The notes below the pieces were generated by a model, which was not told the origin of the DNA, did not search any database, and worked only from the letters and a program-made list of their open reading frames with translations. This document shows, piece after piece, positions 25,606 to 34,934 of a stretch of 64,000 bases of DNA (position 1 is the stretch's first letter; every line of letters begins with the position of its first letter). This DNA comes from Alteromonas marina (lineage in GTDB: Bacteria; Pseudomonadota; Gammaproteobacteria; Enterobacterales; Alteromonadaceae), in assembly GCF_000808575.1 (NCBI RefSeq), contig NZ_JWLW01000012.1, positions 248,001 through 312,000 of the forward strand, read 5' to 3'. Both the position numbers and the translations under genes were made by a program.

Positions 25606-28281
25606 TTACGCGTAAAGTGGGTTAAGTTTTTCAGCGTTAATATCAAAACGCTTAATGGCTTCTGCTACCACTTTCTTCTCAACGTCGCCGCGCTGAGCTA
25701 ATTCGTATAGTGATGCCACCACAATGTATGACGCATTAACTTCAAAGTGAGTACGCAAGTTTTCACGGCTGTCGCTTCGACCGAAACCGTCTGTACCTAG
25801 ACAACGGTATTCAGTGTCGATAAACGCACGTACTTGGTCTGAGTAGTTCTTCACATAGTCAGTGGCAGAAATCGCAGGACCTGCGTCTTTCGTAATTACC
25901 TGACCAATGTAAGGTACTTTTTGCTCAGCTTCTGGATTTAGCATGTTCCAACGCGCAACGTCTTGACCTTCACGGGCTAGCTCGTTGAACGAGGTCACTG
26001 AGTAAACGTCAGAAGAAACGTTGTAGTCTTCACATAGTATCTGAGCTGCTTTACGCACTTCGTTCAAGATAGTACCTGAACCCATTAGCTGTACGTTAAG
26101 CTTAGACTTGTCGTTTTCAACACGCTCAAGCTTGTAAATGCCTTTAATGATTTGCTCAGCAACATCATCACCTTCTGGCATTGCAGGGTGCTGATAGTTC
26201 TCGTTCATTAGTGTTAGGTAATAGAAGATATTTTCATTGTTACCGTACATGCGACGCAGACCGTCTTGAACGATAACTGCTACTTCGTAACCATACGTTG
26301 GGTCGTAAGTAATACAGTTAGGAATTAGGTTCGCCTGAACGTGTGAATGACCGTCTTGGTGCTGTAGACCTTCACCGTTAAGCGTAGTTCTACCTGCTGT
26401 TGCGCCTAAAAGGAAACCACGAGCTTGGCTATCACCCGCTGCCCATGCAAGGTCACCAACACGTTGGAAACCAAACATTGAGTAGTAAATGTAGAACGGA
26501 ATAGTGGTAGCGTTACACGTTGAGTAAGACGTACCCGACGCTACCCACGATGCCATTGCACCTAGCTCGTTAATACCTTCTTGTAATACCTGACCTTTCT
26601 TATCTTCGCGATAGTAAGCGACTTGGTCGGCATCTTGCGGTACGTATTTCTGGCCTTCATTGGCGTAAATACCTACCTGACGGAACAAGCCTTCCATACC
26701 GAATGTACGGGCTTCATCAGGAATAATTGGCACAATACGCTTACCAATTTTCTTATCTTTCAATAGCGCGTTTAGTACACGTACAAACGTCATAGTTGAC
26801 GATACTTGACGGTCACCTGAACCTTTTAAGATAGCGTCGAATGCACTTAGCTCAGGAATTTCAAGCTGTTCTTCAGCCTGTTCACGGCGAGAAGGTAAAT
26901 AACCGCCTAGCGCTTCACGACGTGCACGAAGGTACTTCATTTCTTCGCTGTCTTCGTCGAACTTGAAGTATGGCAGGTCAGCAATTTTCTCGTCTGCTAC
27001 AGGAATATTGAAACGGTCACGGAACGCCTTAATTGATTCAACGTCCATTTTCTTAACGTTGTGCGCTACGTTTTGCGCTTCGCCTGAAGCACCAAGACCG
27101 AAACCTTTAACCGTTTTAGCAAGAATTACCGTTGGACGACCTTTTGTATCAATGGCTTTTTGGTAAGCCGCGAATACTTTTACTGGGTCGTGACCACCAC
27201 GGTTCAAGCGCCAGATGTCGTCGTCAGACATGTTCGCTACAAGTGCCGCTGTTTCAGGATACTTGTTGAAGAAGTTTTCACGGGTGTACTTGCCGCCTTT
27301 GGCTTTACAGTTCTGGTATTCGCCGTCTACCGTTTCACCCATAAGCTGAATTAGCTTGCCAGATTTATCACGAGCTAATAGCTCATCCCAGTAGCTACCC
27401 CAAATCACTTTCACTACTTCCCAGCCAGCGCCGCGGAACGTACCTTCAAGTTCTTGGATAATTTTGCCGTTACCACGTACAGGTCCGTCTAGACGCTGAA
27501 GGTTACAGTTGATAACAAACGTTAGGTTGTCTAGGCCTTCACGAGAAGCAAGACCAATTGCACCCAAGCTCTCTGGCTCATCACACTCACCGTCACCCAT
27601 GTAGCAGTAAACGCGCTGACCTGAACAGTCTTTGATACCACGGTTAGTTAGGTATTTAAGGAAGCGCGCTGTGTAGATAGCTTGAAGTGGACCAAGGCCC
27701 ATAGATACGGTTGGGAACTGCCAGTAGTCTTTCATCAAGTGAGGGTGTGGGTAAGACGACAGACCATCGCCAGCACACTCTTGACGGAAGTTGTTTAATT
27801 GTTCTTCAGTTAAGTTGCCTTCCATATATGAGCGCGCATAAATACCTGGAGAAATATGGCCCTGTGCGAAAATAAAGTCGCCGCCTTGACTCTCGTTAGG
27901 CGCTTTGAAGAAATGGTTAAAGCCAACATCGTAAAGCATAGCCGATGATGCGAAGCTACCAATGTGGCCACCAAGCTCTAGGTCTTTTTTAGATGCACGC
28001 AATACAATCATCAATGCGTTCCAACGAATTGCCGCACGGATGCGCGCTTCGATGGTCAAGTCGCCAGGCATTTTTGGCTCTTGCGCTGCTGGGATAGTAT
28101 TGATGTAGGCAGTAGTTGCGTCATACGGTAGATGCGCTCCGCTGCGACGAGCTTTATCAATAAGTTTTTCGAGTAAATAGTGGGCGCGTTCTACGCCTTC
28201 CTCTTCTAAAACCGACTCAAGCGCATCAATCCACTCTTTAGTTTCTTGAGGATCTACATCTTGGTGCATCATATCAGACAT
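25606..28281 (-). CDS. aceE: Pyruvate dehydrogenase E1
   Basis: Thiamine-diphosphate-dependent decarboxylase of pyruvate, homodimeric gammaproteobacterial type. 891 residues (E. coli 887). The ThDP motif starts with MGDGECDEPES and ends at INCNLQ (about residues 229-262); HSHVQ-like QDGHSHVQ and the AGRTTLNGEGLQHQDG loop are further active-site segments. First structural gene after pdhR (211 bases), followed closely by aceF. Expression is expected to be under PdhR control, as in other gammaproteobacteria. Confidence 0.97.
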   Translation of the reverse strand: MSDMMHQDVDPQETKEWIDALESVLEEEGVERAHYLLEKLIDKARRSGAHLPYDATTAYINTIPAAQEPKMPGDLTIEARIRAAIRWNALMIVLRASKKDLELGGHIGSFASSAMLYDVGFNHFFKAPNESQGGDFIFAQGHISPGIYARSYMEGNLTEEQLNNFRQECAGDGLSSYPHPHLMKDYWQFPTVSMGLGPLQAIYTARFLKYLTNRGIKDCSGQRVYCYMGDGECDEPESLGAIGLASREGLDNLTFVINCNLQRLDGPVRGNGKIIQELEGTFRGAGWEVVKVIWGSYWDELLARDKSGKLIQLMGETVDGEYQNCKAKGGKYTRENFFNKYPETAALVANMSDDDIWRLNRGGHDPVKVFAAYQKAIDTKGRPTVILAKTVKGFGLGASGEAQNVAHNVKKMDVESIKAFRDRFNIPVADEKIADLPYFKFDEDSEEMKYLRARREALGGYLPSRREQAEEQLEIPELSAFDAILKGSGDRQVSSTMTFVRVLNALLKDKKIGKRIVPIIPDEARTFGMEGLFRQVGIYANEGQKYVPQDADQVAYYREDKKGQVLQEGINELGAMASWVASGTSYSTCNATTIPFYIYYSMFGFQRVGDLAWAAGDSQARGFLLGATAGRTTLNGEGLQHQDGHSHVQANLIPNCITYDPTYGYEVAVIVQDGLRRMYGNNENIFYYLTLMNENYQHPAMPEGDDVAEQIIKGIYKLERVENDKSKLNVQLMGSGTILNEVRKAAQILCEDYNVSSDVYSVTSFNELAREGQDVARWNMLNPEAEQKVPYIGQVITKDAGPAISATDYVKNYSDQVRAFIDTEYRCLGTDGFGRSDSRENLRTHFEVNASYIVVASLYELAQRGDVEKKVVAEAIKRFDINAEKLNPLYA

Positions 28282-28492
28282 GGTGCCATCCTATTTTTTG
28301 CTTATATAGAAAATCCTCCCTTAGCATTGCCTCTACTCTTAAAGGCGCTAAAAGAAGGAAAACTAAATTACGTTGTACTCACAGTGACCCAATCTGGCTC
28401 ACCTGCTTTTGCAGTGGCACAGGAAAAACCTGACCGGCCTCTGCGAATGAATAGCTATCTAGCCCTTATCTTATAAAAAGTCAGACTAGTAA

Positions 28493-29239
28493 CTAAATCT
28501 CTAATCGTCGCAATGCGCGCTGTACGCGGGTATCGCGTTGATTAATGGTTAATAGCGTTTTTTCAATAAACGCCAAATGCGTATTACATGCCTGACGCGC
28601 AGCTTCAGGGTCGCGAGAAGCAATGGCTTCTACAATTTCACGACGCTGCTTAGCAATGTCTTCCACCGCTTCAGGGTGCGCTGCCAGCATGTCAAAGTTT
28701 CGTTCAATATTGTCCACCAGCATGCTTTGCATGGTGCTCATTACGTGCAACAACACCATATTGTGTGATGCTCTTGCCATAATGATATAAAACTGTCCTA
28801 GCGCCTCAGCTTGGGCACGCTTGCTTTCGTGTGCTTTAGGCGTAGGTACGTCGTTCAATGCTTGCTTCAATGCGTTGTAATCTTCAGGTTGACCACGAAG
28901 TGCCGCGTAGTACGCCGCCATCCCTTCAAGCGCATGACGAAATTCAAGCAAATCAAATTGAGTTTCAGGACGCTGGCTAACTAAGTCCATTAGGGGGTCT
29001 GTCATGGCTGAGTTAAGGTTGCGGTTAACAAACGTACCGCCGCCTTGCTTACGTTCTACCAACCCACGTGCCTGTAAATTACCAATGGCTTCCCTAAGCG
29101 AAGGTCGCGATACATCAAATTCAAGCGCAAGCTCTCTCTCTGGCGGTAATTTCTGACCAGCCAATAACGTACCGTCGAGTATCATTGACTCGAGTTGCTC
29201 GGTAATCACATCAGAGAGTTTTTTTCGCTGCTGCCGCAT
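28493..29239 (-). CDS. pdhR: Pyruvate-responsive GntR-family repressor
   Basis: 248 residues. N-terminal GntR winged helix (about 5-72) with LPPERELALEFDVSRPSLREAIGNLQARGLVERKQGGGTFV in parts, then an FCD effector domain (about 85-225). In E. coli PdhR represses pdhR-aceEF-lpd until pyruvate binds. The position directly upstream of aceE and the candidate operator in its own promoter region support the same role. Confidence 0.93.
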   Translation of the reverse strand: MRQQRKKLSDVITEQLESMILDGTLLAGQKLPPERELALEFDVSRPSLREAIGNLQARGLVERKQGGGTFVNRNLNSAMTDPLMDLVSQRPETQFDLLEFRHALEGMAAYYAALRGQPEDYNALKQALNDVPTPKAHESKRAQAEALGQFYIIMARASHNMVLLHVMSTMQSMLVDNIERNFDMLAAHPEAVEDIAKQRREIVEAIASRDPEAARQACNTHLAFIEKTLLTINQRDTRVQRALRRLEI

Positions 29240-29604
29240 GCGCGCTACGTATCCTTTTATTTGAACCGTGCTCTATAACAATAGCGACGTTATAAGAGCG
29301 GTGAATGTAAAAAATAATCGTGGGATATTTAATCACAAACACAATTGGTAATACCATTTTACCTATCTAGTTTAAGGCAGATCGATTTCGAGGTAAATAC
29401 TCACAAGCATAGCAAAGCATTTACCTTTTGCTGGGTGTTAAGCTTTATTGTTGAATTTGTTAAGAAAAATCAGTAACCGCAAACTGGTCTGATGAGGAAG
29501 GGAGAATGCAGTAATAGGGGCAAAGCGCCTGATCTACATACAATTAATTAATAGACCAAACACCTTGCTAAGCCAAGTAGGCTAGTAAATGTTAACAATA
29601 ATGA
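29240..29604. other. pdhR upstream region / ampE downstream region
   Basis: 365 bases without a gene. It holds the PdhR operator at 29344-29358 and should carry the pdh operon promoter. I saw no clear terminator for ampDE. Confidence 0.6.
29344..29358. promoter_or_regulatory. PdhR operator
   Basis: The 11-bp palindrome TGGTAATACCA (29346-29356) in the context ATTGGTAATACCATT matches the PdhR consensus built on TGGT-N3-ACCA. It lies about 105-115 bases upstream of the pdhR start, fitting autoregulation and control of aceEF-lpdA. Confidence 0.75.
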
Positions 29605-30507
29605 CTATGCAAGACTGCCTACAAGCGTGAGCGCTGATGTTATTACAAGAAGAAAAATAACATTACGTTTTGCTAACTTTACAAGCACCTTCGGTTCTAT
29701 TGCTGCATTTTCAGCCTGCAACTGCTGTTCATGAGGCGTTAGAATCTCAGCTTTCGAAGAAATTTGTGTAAGCACATCGTACGCAGGTACATCGAACTGA
29801 AGTGCATACTTAATCCACTCAGGCAACGCTCGTGAGAAATGTCCCATCATCAACATGCCAAAAGCGGTAACGCGAACAGGAACATAATCGAGCGCAAACA
29901 TCAATCTTCCCGCAGCGGCTTTTGAAGGGTGATTTGCATCACACAATGCCTCGGTTGTGCTTCGGCTCAAGCTATAAAACAGCGCGCCAGGTGCGCCAAA
30001 AGCAATAAACCACAGCATCACAGCGGCATAGTGTTGATAGTTAAGCCAGGTAAGGTGCTGGCCAAAAGTTTTGCCTTCTGTACCCGCACTTCCGTCACTG
30101 TCTGATTGACTTGCACAATGCCCTAATTGGTCGGTGTACATACTGCACGCCTGAAGGTCACCTCGGTCAGCAGCATTTAGAAAGCTCTTGTAGACGGCTC
30201 GCAATGCGGGGCAGCCAATACAAATGAACAATATTATGCTTTGCTCTATAAACGTAAGAAATGCGCCAAGTACCCAGTATTCAATTGCTCCCAGCACTAC
30301 TGCGGGAAGTAAAAGATAGAAATAAAATGCTGTGGATGAGACCTTTTTACCCTCCTCCTCACCTTCATTTTCTTCTTGAAACTTAATCAACCCTTTATCT
30401 TGAAGAAAAGCACGATATTGAGCGGCATACTTTTCAATATGCCAATTAGGTGTTTTTATTATCAACCGCTCAAGGCTGAGAACTAATAGCAAGCTCATTA
30501 ACATCAT
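29605..30507 (-). CDS. ampE: AmpE-family inner-membrane protein
   Basis: About 300 residues from the ATG at 30507, where the family start (MMLMSLLLVLSLERL) begins; an in-frame start at 30588 would add a polar extension overlapping ampD. Four to five hydrophobic segments are visible: N-terminal, two close together around residues 80-120, one about 185-205 and one at the very C-terminus. Family role is signalling linked to AmpD and beta-lactamase regulation and is poorly understood. It lies 47 bases after ampD and upstream of pdhR, the classical ampDE-pdhR order. Confidence 0.88.
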   Translation of the reverse strand: MMLMSLLLVLSLERLIIKTPNWHIEKYAAQYRAFLQDKGLIKFQEENEGEEEGKKVSSTAFYFYLLLPAVVLGAIEYWVLGAFLTFIEQSIILFICIGCPALRAVYKSFLNAADRGDLQACSMYTDQLGHCASQSDSDGSAGTEGKTFGQHLTWLNYQHYAAVMLWFIAFGAPGALFYSLSRSTTEALCDANHPSKAAAGRLMFALDYVPVRVTAFGMLMMGHFSRALPEWIKYALQFDVPAYDVLTQISSKAEILTPHEQQLQAENAAIEPKVLVKLAKRNVIFLLVITSALTLVGSLA

Positions 30508-30554
30508 AGATATTGTGTTTCCCTTTTCCAGCGACCTAGATTGACCAGAAAACT

Positions 30555-31088
30555 TCAATCCAGCATGCGCGTTCTGTATCTCGCCCAATCAAAAGCTGCA
30601 CCAGGGTCAGTTTTTCGCCCTGGTGCAATATCATTATGGCCTACGATACGCCCTAAAGTGATCCGAGGATAGTATCTCGTAATAAAACTAGTGAGTTCGC
30701 CAAGGGCTTGGTACTGTGCATCGGTGTAAGGCAACGTATCAGTGCCTTCGAGTTCAATGCCTATAGCATAGTCGTTACAGCGGCTGCGGCCTTGAAATGA
30801 AGACAGGCCCGCGTGCCATGCCCGCTGATCAAAAGGCACAAACTGCTCTACTTCACCGGTTCGATAAATTACACAATGAGCGGAGACCCGTAACCCGGCA
30901 ATTTCTTTATAAAAGGGATGTTCATCAGGATTGAGGGTTCCGGTAAACAATTGGCGAATGCCCGGCGTACCAAACTGTGAAGGAGGTAGTGAAATATTGT
31001 GTATCACTAACAGGCTAACGTCTGTGCTGTCAGGACGAGCATCATAATGCGGACTTGCTGTGTACTTTGCTTCGTTGTAAAGCACCAT
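30555..31088 (-). CDS. ampD: 1,6-anhydro-N-acetylmuramyl-L-alanine amidase
   Basis: Cytoplasmic zinc amidase that recycles anhydro-muropeptides and keeps AmpC beta-lactamase expression low. 177 residues from the ATG at 31088; longer frames have no family match. Zn ligands and catalytic residues: His in LLVIHNISLPP, His in VGHNDIAPGRKTDPG with its Asp, and Glu in IGIELEGTD; also RVSAHCVI and RAWHAGLSSFQGR. First gene of ampDE and divergent from the aspartic protease gene. Confidence 0.96.
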   Translation of the reverse strand: MVLYNEAKYTASPHYDARPDSTDVSLLVIHNISLPPSQFGTPGIRQLFTGTLNPDEHPFYKEIAGLRVSAHCVIYRTGEVEQFVPFDQRAWHAGLSSFQGRSRCNDYAIGIELEGTDTLPYTDAQYQALGELTSFITRYYPRITLGRIVGHNDIAPGRKTDPGAAFDWARYRTRMLD

Positions 31089-31271
31089 AGTATTTGCTTC
31101 GATAATTGATTTTCTGGGTAATAGCCTACATTGTATATGGATATAAGTGTATAGGGCTATACATTGCATTCTAACAAGCTAATCAGCACGTTAGTCCTTT
31201 GCTTAAGAGATTACGCCGAGTATTTAGCGATACGAAAAGCGGTGCACCACTATTATAAGAAAGGTAGAAGC

Positions 31272-31790
31272 ATGAATGAACAACAAGACCCGACAGCGTC
31301 AACGGGTAAATGGATGGTTGCGCTTGCTTGGATTTGCGGTTTTGGTCTACTGGTTTTTGTTTTCTCAGATCTTTTAGAAAAACAAATTAACCCAAATAGC
31401 GAACCAACATCAGAGCGTATTGGTTCACAAACCGAAGTCCGACTTAAGCAAAATCGCCAAGGTCACTATGTGACAACAGGTTATATTAATGGTGAGGAAG
31501 TCGTATTTCTTGTTGATACGGGTGCCACTGACGTGGCCGTTCCCGCTCATTTGGCTAACAAGCTTCAACTCAAAGCGGGTCGAGAAGGGTTAGCCAGCAC
31601 AGCTAACGGCGTTGTAAGAGTCGCCGAGTCGACCATTGAAACCTTGCGCATTGGTGAAATTGTGGTGCGCGATGTAAAAGCAAACTTAAACCCCGGTATG
31701 CAAGATGACCATATATTGCTGGGAATGAGTGTTCTTCGCCAATTAGAGTTTACTCAGCGCGGAGAATGGTTAATATTGCGTACCCTTTAA
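31272..31790 (+). CDS. Membrane-anchored retropepsin-like aspartic protease (TIGR02281 type)
   Basis: 172 residues from the ATG at 31272, which has AAAGGTAG upstream; the frame opens earlier but without support. One membrane segment (about residues 13-32), a linker, then a single retropepsin-like domain with the catalytic motif VDTGATDVAVP near residue 80 and the late LLGMSVL segment. A single lobe implies it acts as a dimer, in the periplasm. Similar 'clan AA' proteases are found next to nadC/ampD in related genomes; substrate not known. Confidence 0.85.
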   Translation: MNEQQDPTASTGKWMVALAWICGFGLLVFVFSDLLEKQINPNSEPTSERIGSQTEVRLKQNRQGHYVTTGYINGEEVVFLVDTGATDVAVPAHLANKLQLKAGREGLASTANGVVRVAESTIETLRIGEIVVRDVKANLNPGMQDDHILLGMSVLRQLEFTQRGEWLILRTL

Positions 31791-31816
31791 ATACACAGAT
31801 AGCATAGATCATAGCG

Positions 31817-32677
31817 ATGAAGATGACATCACCAGACATGCAAGCGATTCGAGAGCAAGTATCAAACGCGCTTATTGAAGATCTTGGCGGCGAATTAAAT
31901 GCTGCAAACGATATTACCGCGAACCTGATAGATGAAAGCGTTAATGCAAAAGCCACTATTATTACGAGAGAGCCTTGCGTGGTTTGTGGAATCGCATGGG
32001 CAAACCAAGCGTTTGCACTCATCGACGAGTCGGTGTCGCTAACCTGGCATGTAGAAGATGGCGACAAGGTTGATGCCAACACCGTACTGGTTAGTTTGGA
32101 AGGCTCTGCTCGCGCTATATTAACTGCTGAGCGTACAGCCCTTAACTTCCTACAAACCCTGTCAGCAACCGCCACTGTTACTGCCTTTTACGCTAAGTTT
32201 TTAGATGGCTCCAACACCAAAATTCTCGATACCCGCAAAACCTTGCCAGGTTTGCGGCACGCACAGAAATACGCGGTGCGTTGTGGTGGTGGTCAAAACC
32301 ATCGTGTGGGTTTGTTCGATGCATTCTTAATTAAGGAAAACCACATATTTTCTTGTGGCAGCATCGAAAAAGCCGTAAGCCGAGCGAAAACAATGATGCC
32401 GGGCAAGCCTGTTGAAGTAGAGGTAGAGAACTTAAACGAGCTTGAACAAGCCCTTAGTGCAGGTGCCGACATTGTCATGCTGGATAATTTTTCTAACGAA
32501 CAGATCCAACAGGCAGTAGCCCTCAACAAAGGTCAATGTAAACTGGAAGTATCAGGAAACATTACTGATGAACGACTGGCGTCACTTGCACAATTAGGCG
32601 TTGATTACATCTCATCTGGCGCGCTGACTAAACATGTTCAGGCGATTGATTTGTCGCTGCGTATTAACTTGTCATAA
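31817..32677 (+). CDS. nadC: Nicotinate-nucleotide pyrophosphorylase (quinolinate phosphoribosyltransferase)
   Basis: Converts quinolinate and PRPP to nicotinate mononucleotide in NAD synthesis. 286 residues (two N-terminal Met choices, 31817 or 31823). Typical segments: EDLGGELNAANDITA near the N-terminus, TAERTALNFLQTLSATAT (about 101-118), DTRKTLPGLRHAQKYAVRCGGGQNHR (about 136-161) with the basic phosphate-binding residues, KENHI, VEVENL and MLDNF. Conserved neighbour of ampD and pilA in gammaproteobacteria. Confidence 0.96.
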   Translation: MKMTSPDMQAIREQVSNALIEDLGGELNAANDITANLIDESVNAKATIITREPCVVCGIAWANQAFALIDESVSLTWHVEDGDKVDANTVLVSLEGSARAILTAERTALNFLQTLSATATVTAFYAKFLDGSNTKILDTRKTLPGLRHAQKYAVRCGGGQNHRVGLFDAFLIKENHIFSCGSIEKAVSRAKTMMPGKPVEVEVENLNELEQALSAGADIVMLDNFSNEQIQQAVALNKGQCKLEVSGNITDERLASLAQLGVDYISSGALTKHVQAIDLSLRINLS

Positions 32678-33079
32678 CAAAATGAGTACAAAAACAAGTA
32701 CTCATACGCTAATTGAGTGTCAATGTCTTAGTTAATCGTGAGCACAGAAAACGTGAGTTGTAGTATAACCATAGATACGACAACTCGCGCATATCCTCAG
32801 TTATTTCACCTTATGTTTCTTTGTGTATAGATAGACATACATAGCTAAGTCATTAAGATTTATACGAAAGTTTAAGTTAACAGGCCTGCCATGGCCTAGC
32901 GAACCATGGCATACTGCAAAAGCTAGACATACGTATATTTGCCTATACTTGTCAGTGACAAATAAAATTCTATACTGAGTATCAAGTACCAGGGGCGTTA
33001 ACAAGGACGACTCGGGTATAAACGTCAATTTGAATTAGATTTTAAACTTTACGTGTTATACACGTCCCGGAGAAAAACC
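32678..33079. other. nadC-pilA intergenic region with two hairpins
   Basis: About 400 bases. An 8-bp inverted repeat ATGAGTAC/GTACTCAT (32682-32705) follows the nadC stop by five bases and may end nadC transcription, although no T-run follows. A longer hairpin lies at 32752-32789. The pilA promoter must be here; I looked for a sigma-54 element (GG-N10-GC) and found no convincing one. Confidence 0.6.
32752..32789. repeat. Long imperfect hairpin upstream of pilA
   Basis: Fifteen-position stem with one mismatch and one G-U pair: 32752-32766 pairs with 32775-32789 around an eight-base loop. Without a T-run it is not a standard terminator. It lies about 290 bases before pilA. Confidence 0.55.
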
Positions 33080-33511
33080 ATGATGAACATGAATACTAAA
33101 AACCAAAAAGGTTTCACCCTAATCGAACTAATGATTGTTGTTGCAATCATCGGTATCCTTGCTGCAATCGCATTGCCTGCTTACCAAAACTACACGCAGA
33201 AAGCGAAGTTTACTGAAGTGACCAATGCTACGGCTGCTGCGAAGACTGCAGTTGAGATTTGTGCGCAGACTGTTGACGCGACTTTAGCTGAGTGTGACGG
33301 CGGTAAGAATGGTATTCCTACCGATATCGATAGCTCAACAGATTCATCTTTAGTTGGTTTAACAACATTGAACGGAAAAATTACAGCTACAGCTTCTACA
33401 GACTCTGGTGTTAAAGATGGAAATGCTGCAGCAACATACGAACTAGCTCCGACAGTTAACGGTGGTAAAGTGACTTGGTCAGCTACTTGTAAGCCAGCAA
33501 CACTTTGCTAA
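33080..33511 (+). CDS. pilA: Type IV major pilin
   Basis: 143 residues from the ATG at 33080 (GGAG eight bases upstream). The class III leader ends at [24 protein letters not shown], cut by PilD before the Phe that is then methylated; Glu at mature position 5 is present. The N-terminal helix is followed by a Gly/Thr/Ala-rich globular domain. Four cysteines: one pair near residues 60-75 and one pair in the C-terminal CKPATLC, the disulphide loop typical of type IVa pilins. It is followed by a hairpin and then pilC, with no pilB between. Confidence 0.95.
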   Translation: MMNMNTKNQKGFTLIELMIVVAIIGILAAIALPAYQNYTQKAKFTEVTNATAAAKTAVEICAQTVDATLAECDGGKNGIPTDIDSSTDSSLVGLTTLNGKITATASTDSGVKDGNAAATYELAPTVNGGKVTWSATCKPATLC

Positions 33512-33527
33512 ATCAGTAAATTGCGGT

Positions 33528-33553
33528 AAAAGCCCAGCTTAGCCTGGGCTTTT
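33528..33553 (+). terminator. Hairpin terminator or attenuator after pilA
   Basis: Perfect 10-bp stem AAAAGCCCAG (33528-33537) and CTGGGCTTTT (33544-33553), six-base loop, with the T-run within the stem. It would let pilin be made in excess over pilC and the genes after it. Confidence 0.82.
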
Positions 33554-33588
33554 GTGCTTATGTAGAAGACTTGAGGCGGAATTAAAGT

Positions 33589-34797
33589 ATGGCAAAGGCT
33601 GCTACAGTATTTACTTGGCAAGGGAAAGACCGACACGGCCAAGCTCGTAAGGGCGAAATCTCTGCAACCTCTTTATCTGAGGCTAAGAACCTTCTTCGTC
33701 GCCAAGGTATCTCTGCGAACAAAGTTAAAAAGCTTGCTAAGCCACTTTTCGGTGGTGGCCAAAAAATAACCCCGGCAGACATTTCTGTCATATCGCGTCA
33801 AATCGCCACCATGCTTGCCGCGGGTGTTACACTTATCCAATCGTTAGAAATGATTGCACAAGGTCACTCAAAGCAATCCATGCGGAAACTTTTAGCCGAA
33901 ATTACCGATGAGGTTAAATCAGGTAACCCGCTCTCATCGGCGCTTAGAAAACACTCCCTATATTTTGACGATTTATATTGCGACTTGGTTTACACCGGTG
34001 AGCAGTCGGGTGCACTTGAAACCATTTACGACAGAATTGCGACTTATAAAGAAAAGGCCGAAGCACTAAAATCAAAAATCAAAAAAGCAATGTTCTATCC
34101 TATTGCGGTTTTGGTTGTTGCTTTTATTGTTACGACTATCCTCCTTATTTTCGTTGTGCCTCAGTTCGAGGAGATTTTTAGTAGCTTTGGGGCTGAACTC
34201 CCCGCCTTCACCCAGTTCGTACTGGCTATTTCCCGTTTCGTGCAAGACTACGGCATTTTTATCGCTATAGGTATTGGCGGTGCAGGCTTTATGTTTATGC
34301 GTACCTATAAGCGGAGCCAAAAGCTGCGTGATACAGTAGACCGCAACATTTTAAAAATTCCCGTTATTGGCGAAATACTTAAAAAAGCCAGTATTGCCCG
34401 CTTTACCCGTACCCTTGCAACCACCTTTGCAGCAGGTGTTCCGCTTATCGGCGCGCTAGAATCTGCGGCGGGAGCCTCCGGTAACGCGGTCTACCGAGAA
34501 GCCATTTTATATATACGAAAAGAAGTGGCGGGCGGTATGCCTATGCATGTAGCCATGCGTGCGACTCAAGTGTTCCCTGACATGGTAACCCAAATGATTG
34601 CCATTGGTGAGGAGTCGGGCGCTGTTGATGAAATGCTGAGTAAAATTGCCACTATTTACGAAGCAGAAGTTGATGACATGGTAGACGGGTTAACCAGCTT
34701 GCTTGAACCTATGATCATGGCCGTATTGGGTGTGGTTATCGGTGGCCTAATTGTGGCTATGTACCTGCCTATATTCCAAATGGGTAACGTGGTATAA
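33589..34797 (+). CDS. pilC: Type IV pilus inner-membrane platform protein
   Basis: 402 residues with two T2SSF (GspF/PilC) domains at about 65-190 and 270-393. Three strong membrane segments are visible, about 165-190, 215-235 and 370-395. N-terminal segment F-x-W-x-G-x-D (FTWQGKDRHGQARKG) is the usual PilC start. It forms the rotor or platform between the assembly ATPase and the pilin. Normally pilB lies upstream; here the start of pilC is only 77 bases after the pilA stop. Confidence 0.95.
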   Translation: MAKAATVFTWQGKDRHGQARKGEISATSLSEAKNLLRRQGISANKVKKLAKPLFGGGQKITPADISVISRQIATMLAAGVTLIQSLEMIAQGHSKQSMRKLLAEITDEVKSGNPLSSALRKHSLYFDDLYCDLVYTGEQSGALETIYDRIATYKEKAEALKSKIKKAMFYPIAVLVVAFIVTTILLIFVVPQFEEIFSSFGAELPAFTQFVLAISRFVQDYGIFIAIGIGGAGFMFMRTYKRSQKLRDTVDRNILKIPVIGEILKKASIARFTRTLATTFAAGVPLIGALESAAGASGNAVYREAILYIRKEVAGGMPMHVAMRATQVFPDMVTQMIAIGEESGAVDEMLSKIATIYEAEVDDMVDGLTSLLEPMIMAVLGVVIGGLIVAMYLPIFQMGNVV

Positions 34798-34934
34798 CTT
34801 GTCATAATTCTAGCTTTAGGGTTACTAACTAAAAAAATGGTTAGCAATTTGGGCGACGCTTTTAGTGGCGCGCATTAACAAGGTTTAAAACCCAACTTTT
34901 CCAACCACTAATAAAACTAAAAGACCTGCACTTC

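Noticed and set aside
32880-33052. Sigma-54 promoter for pilA
   Set aside because: TGGC-like stretches occur, but none shows GG and GC elements ten bases apart.
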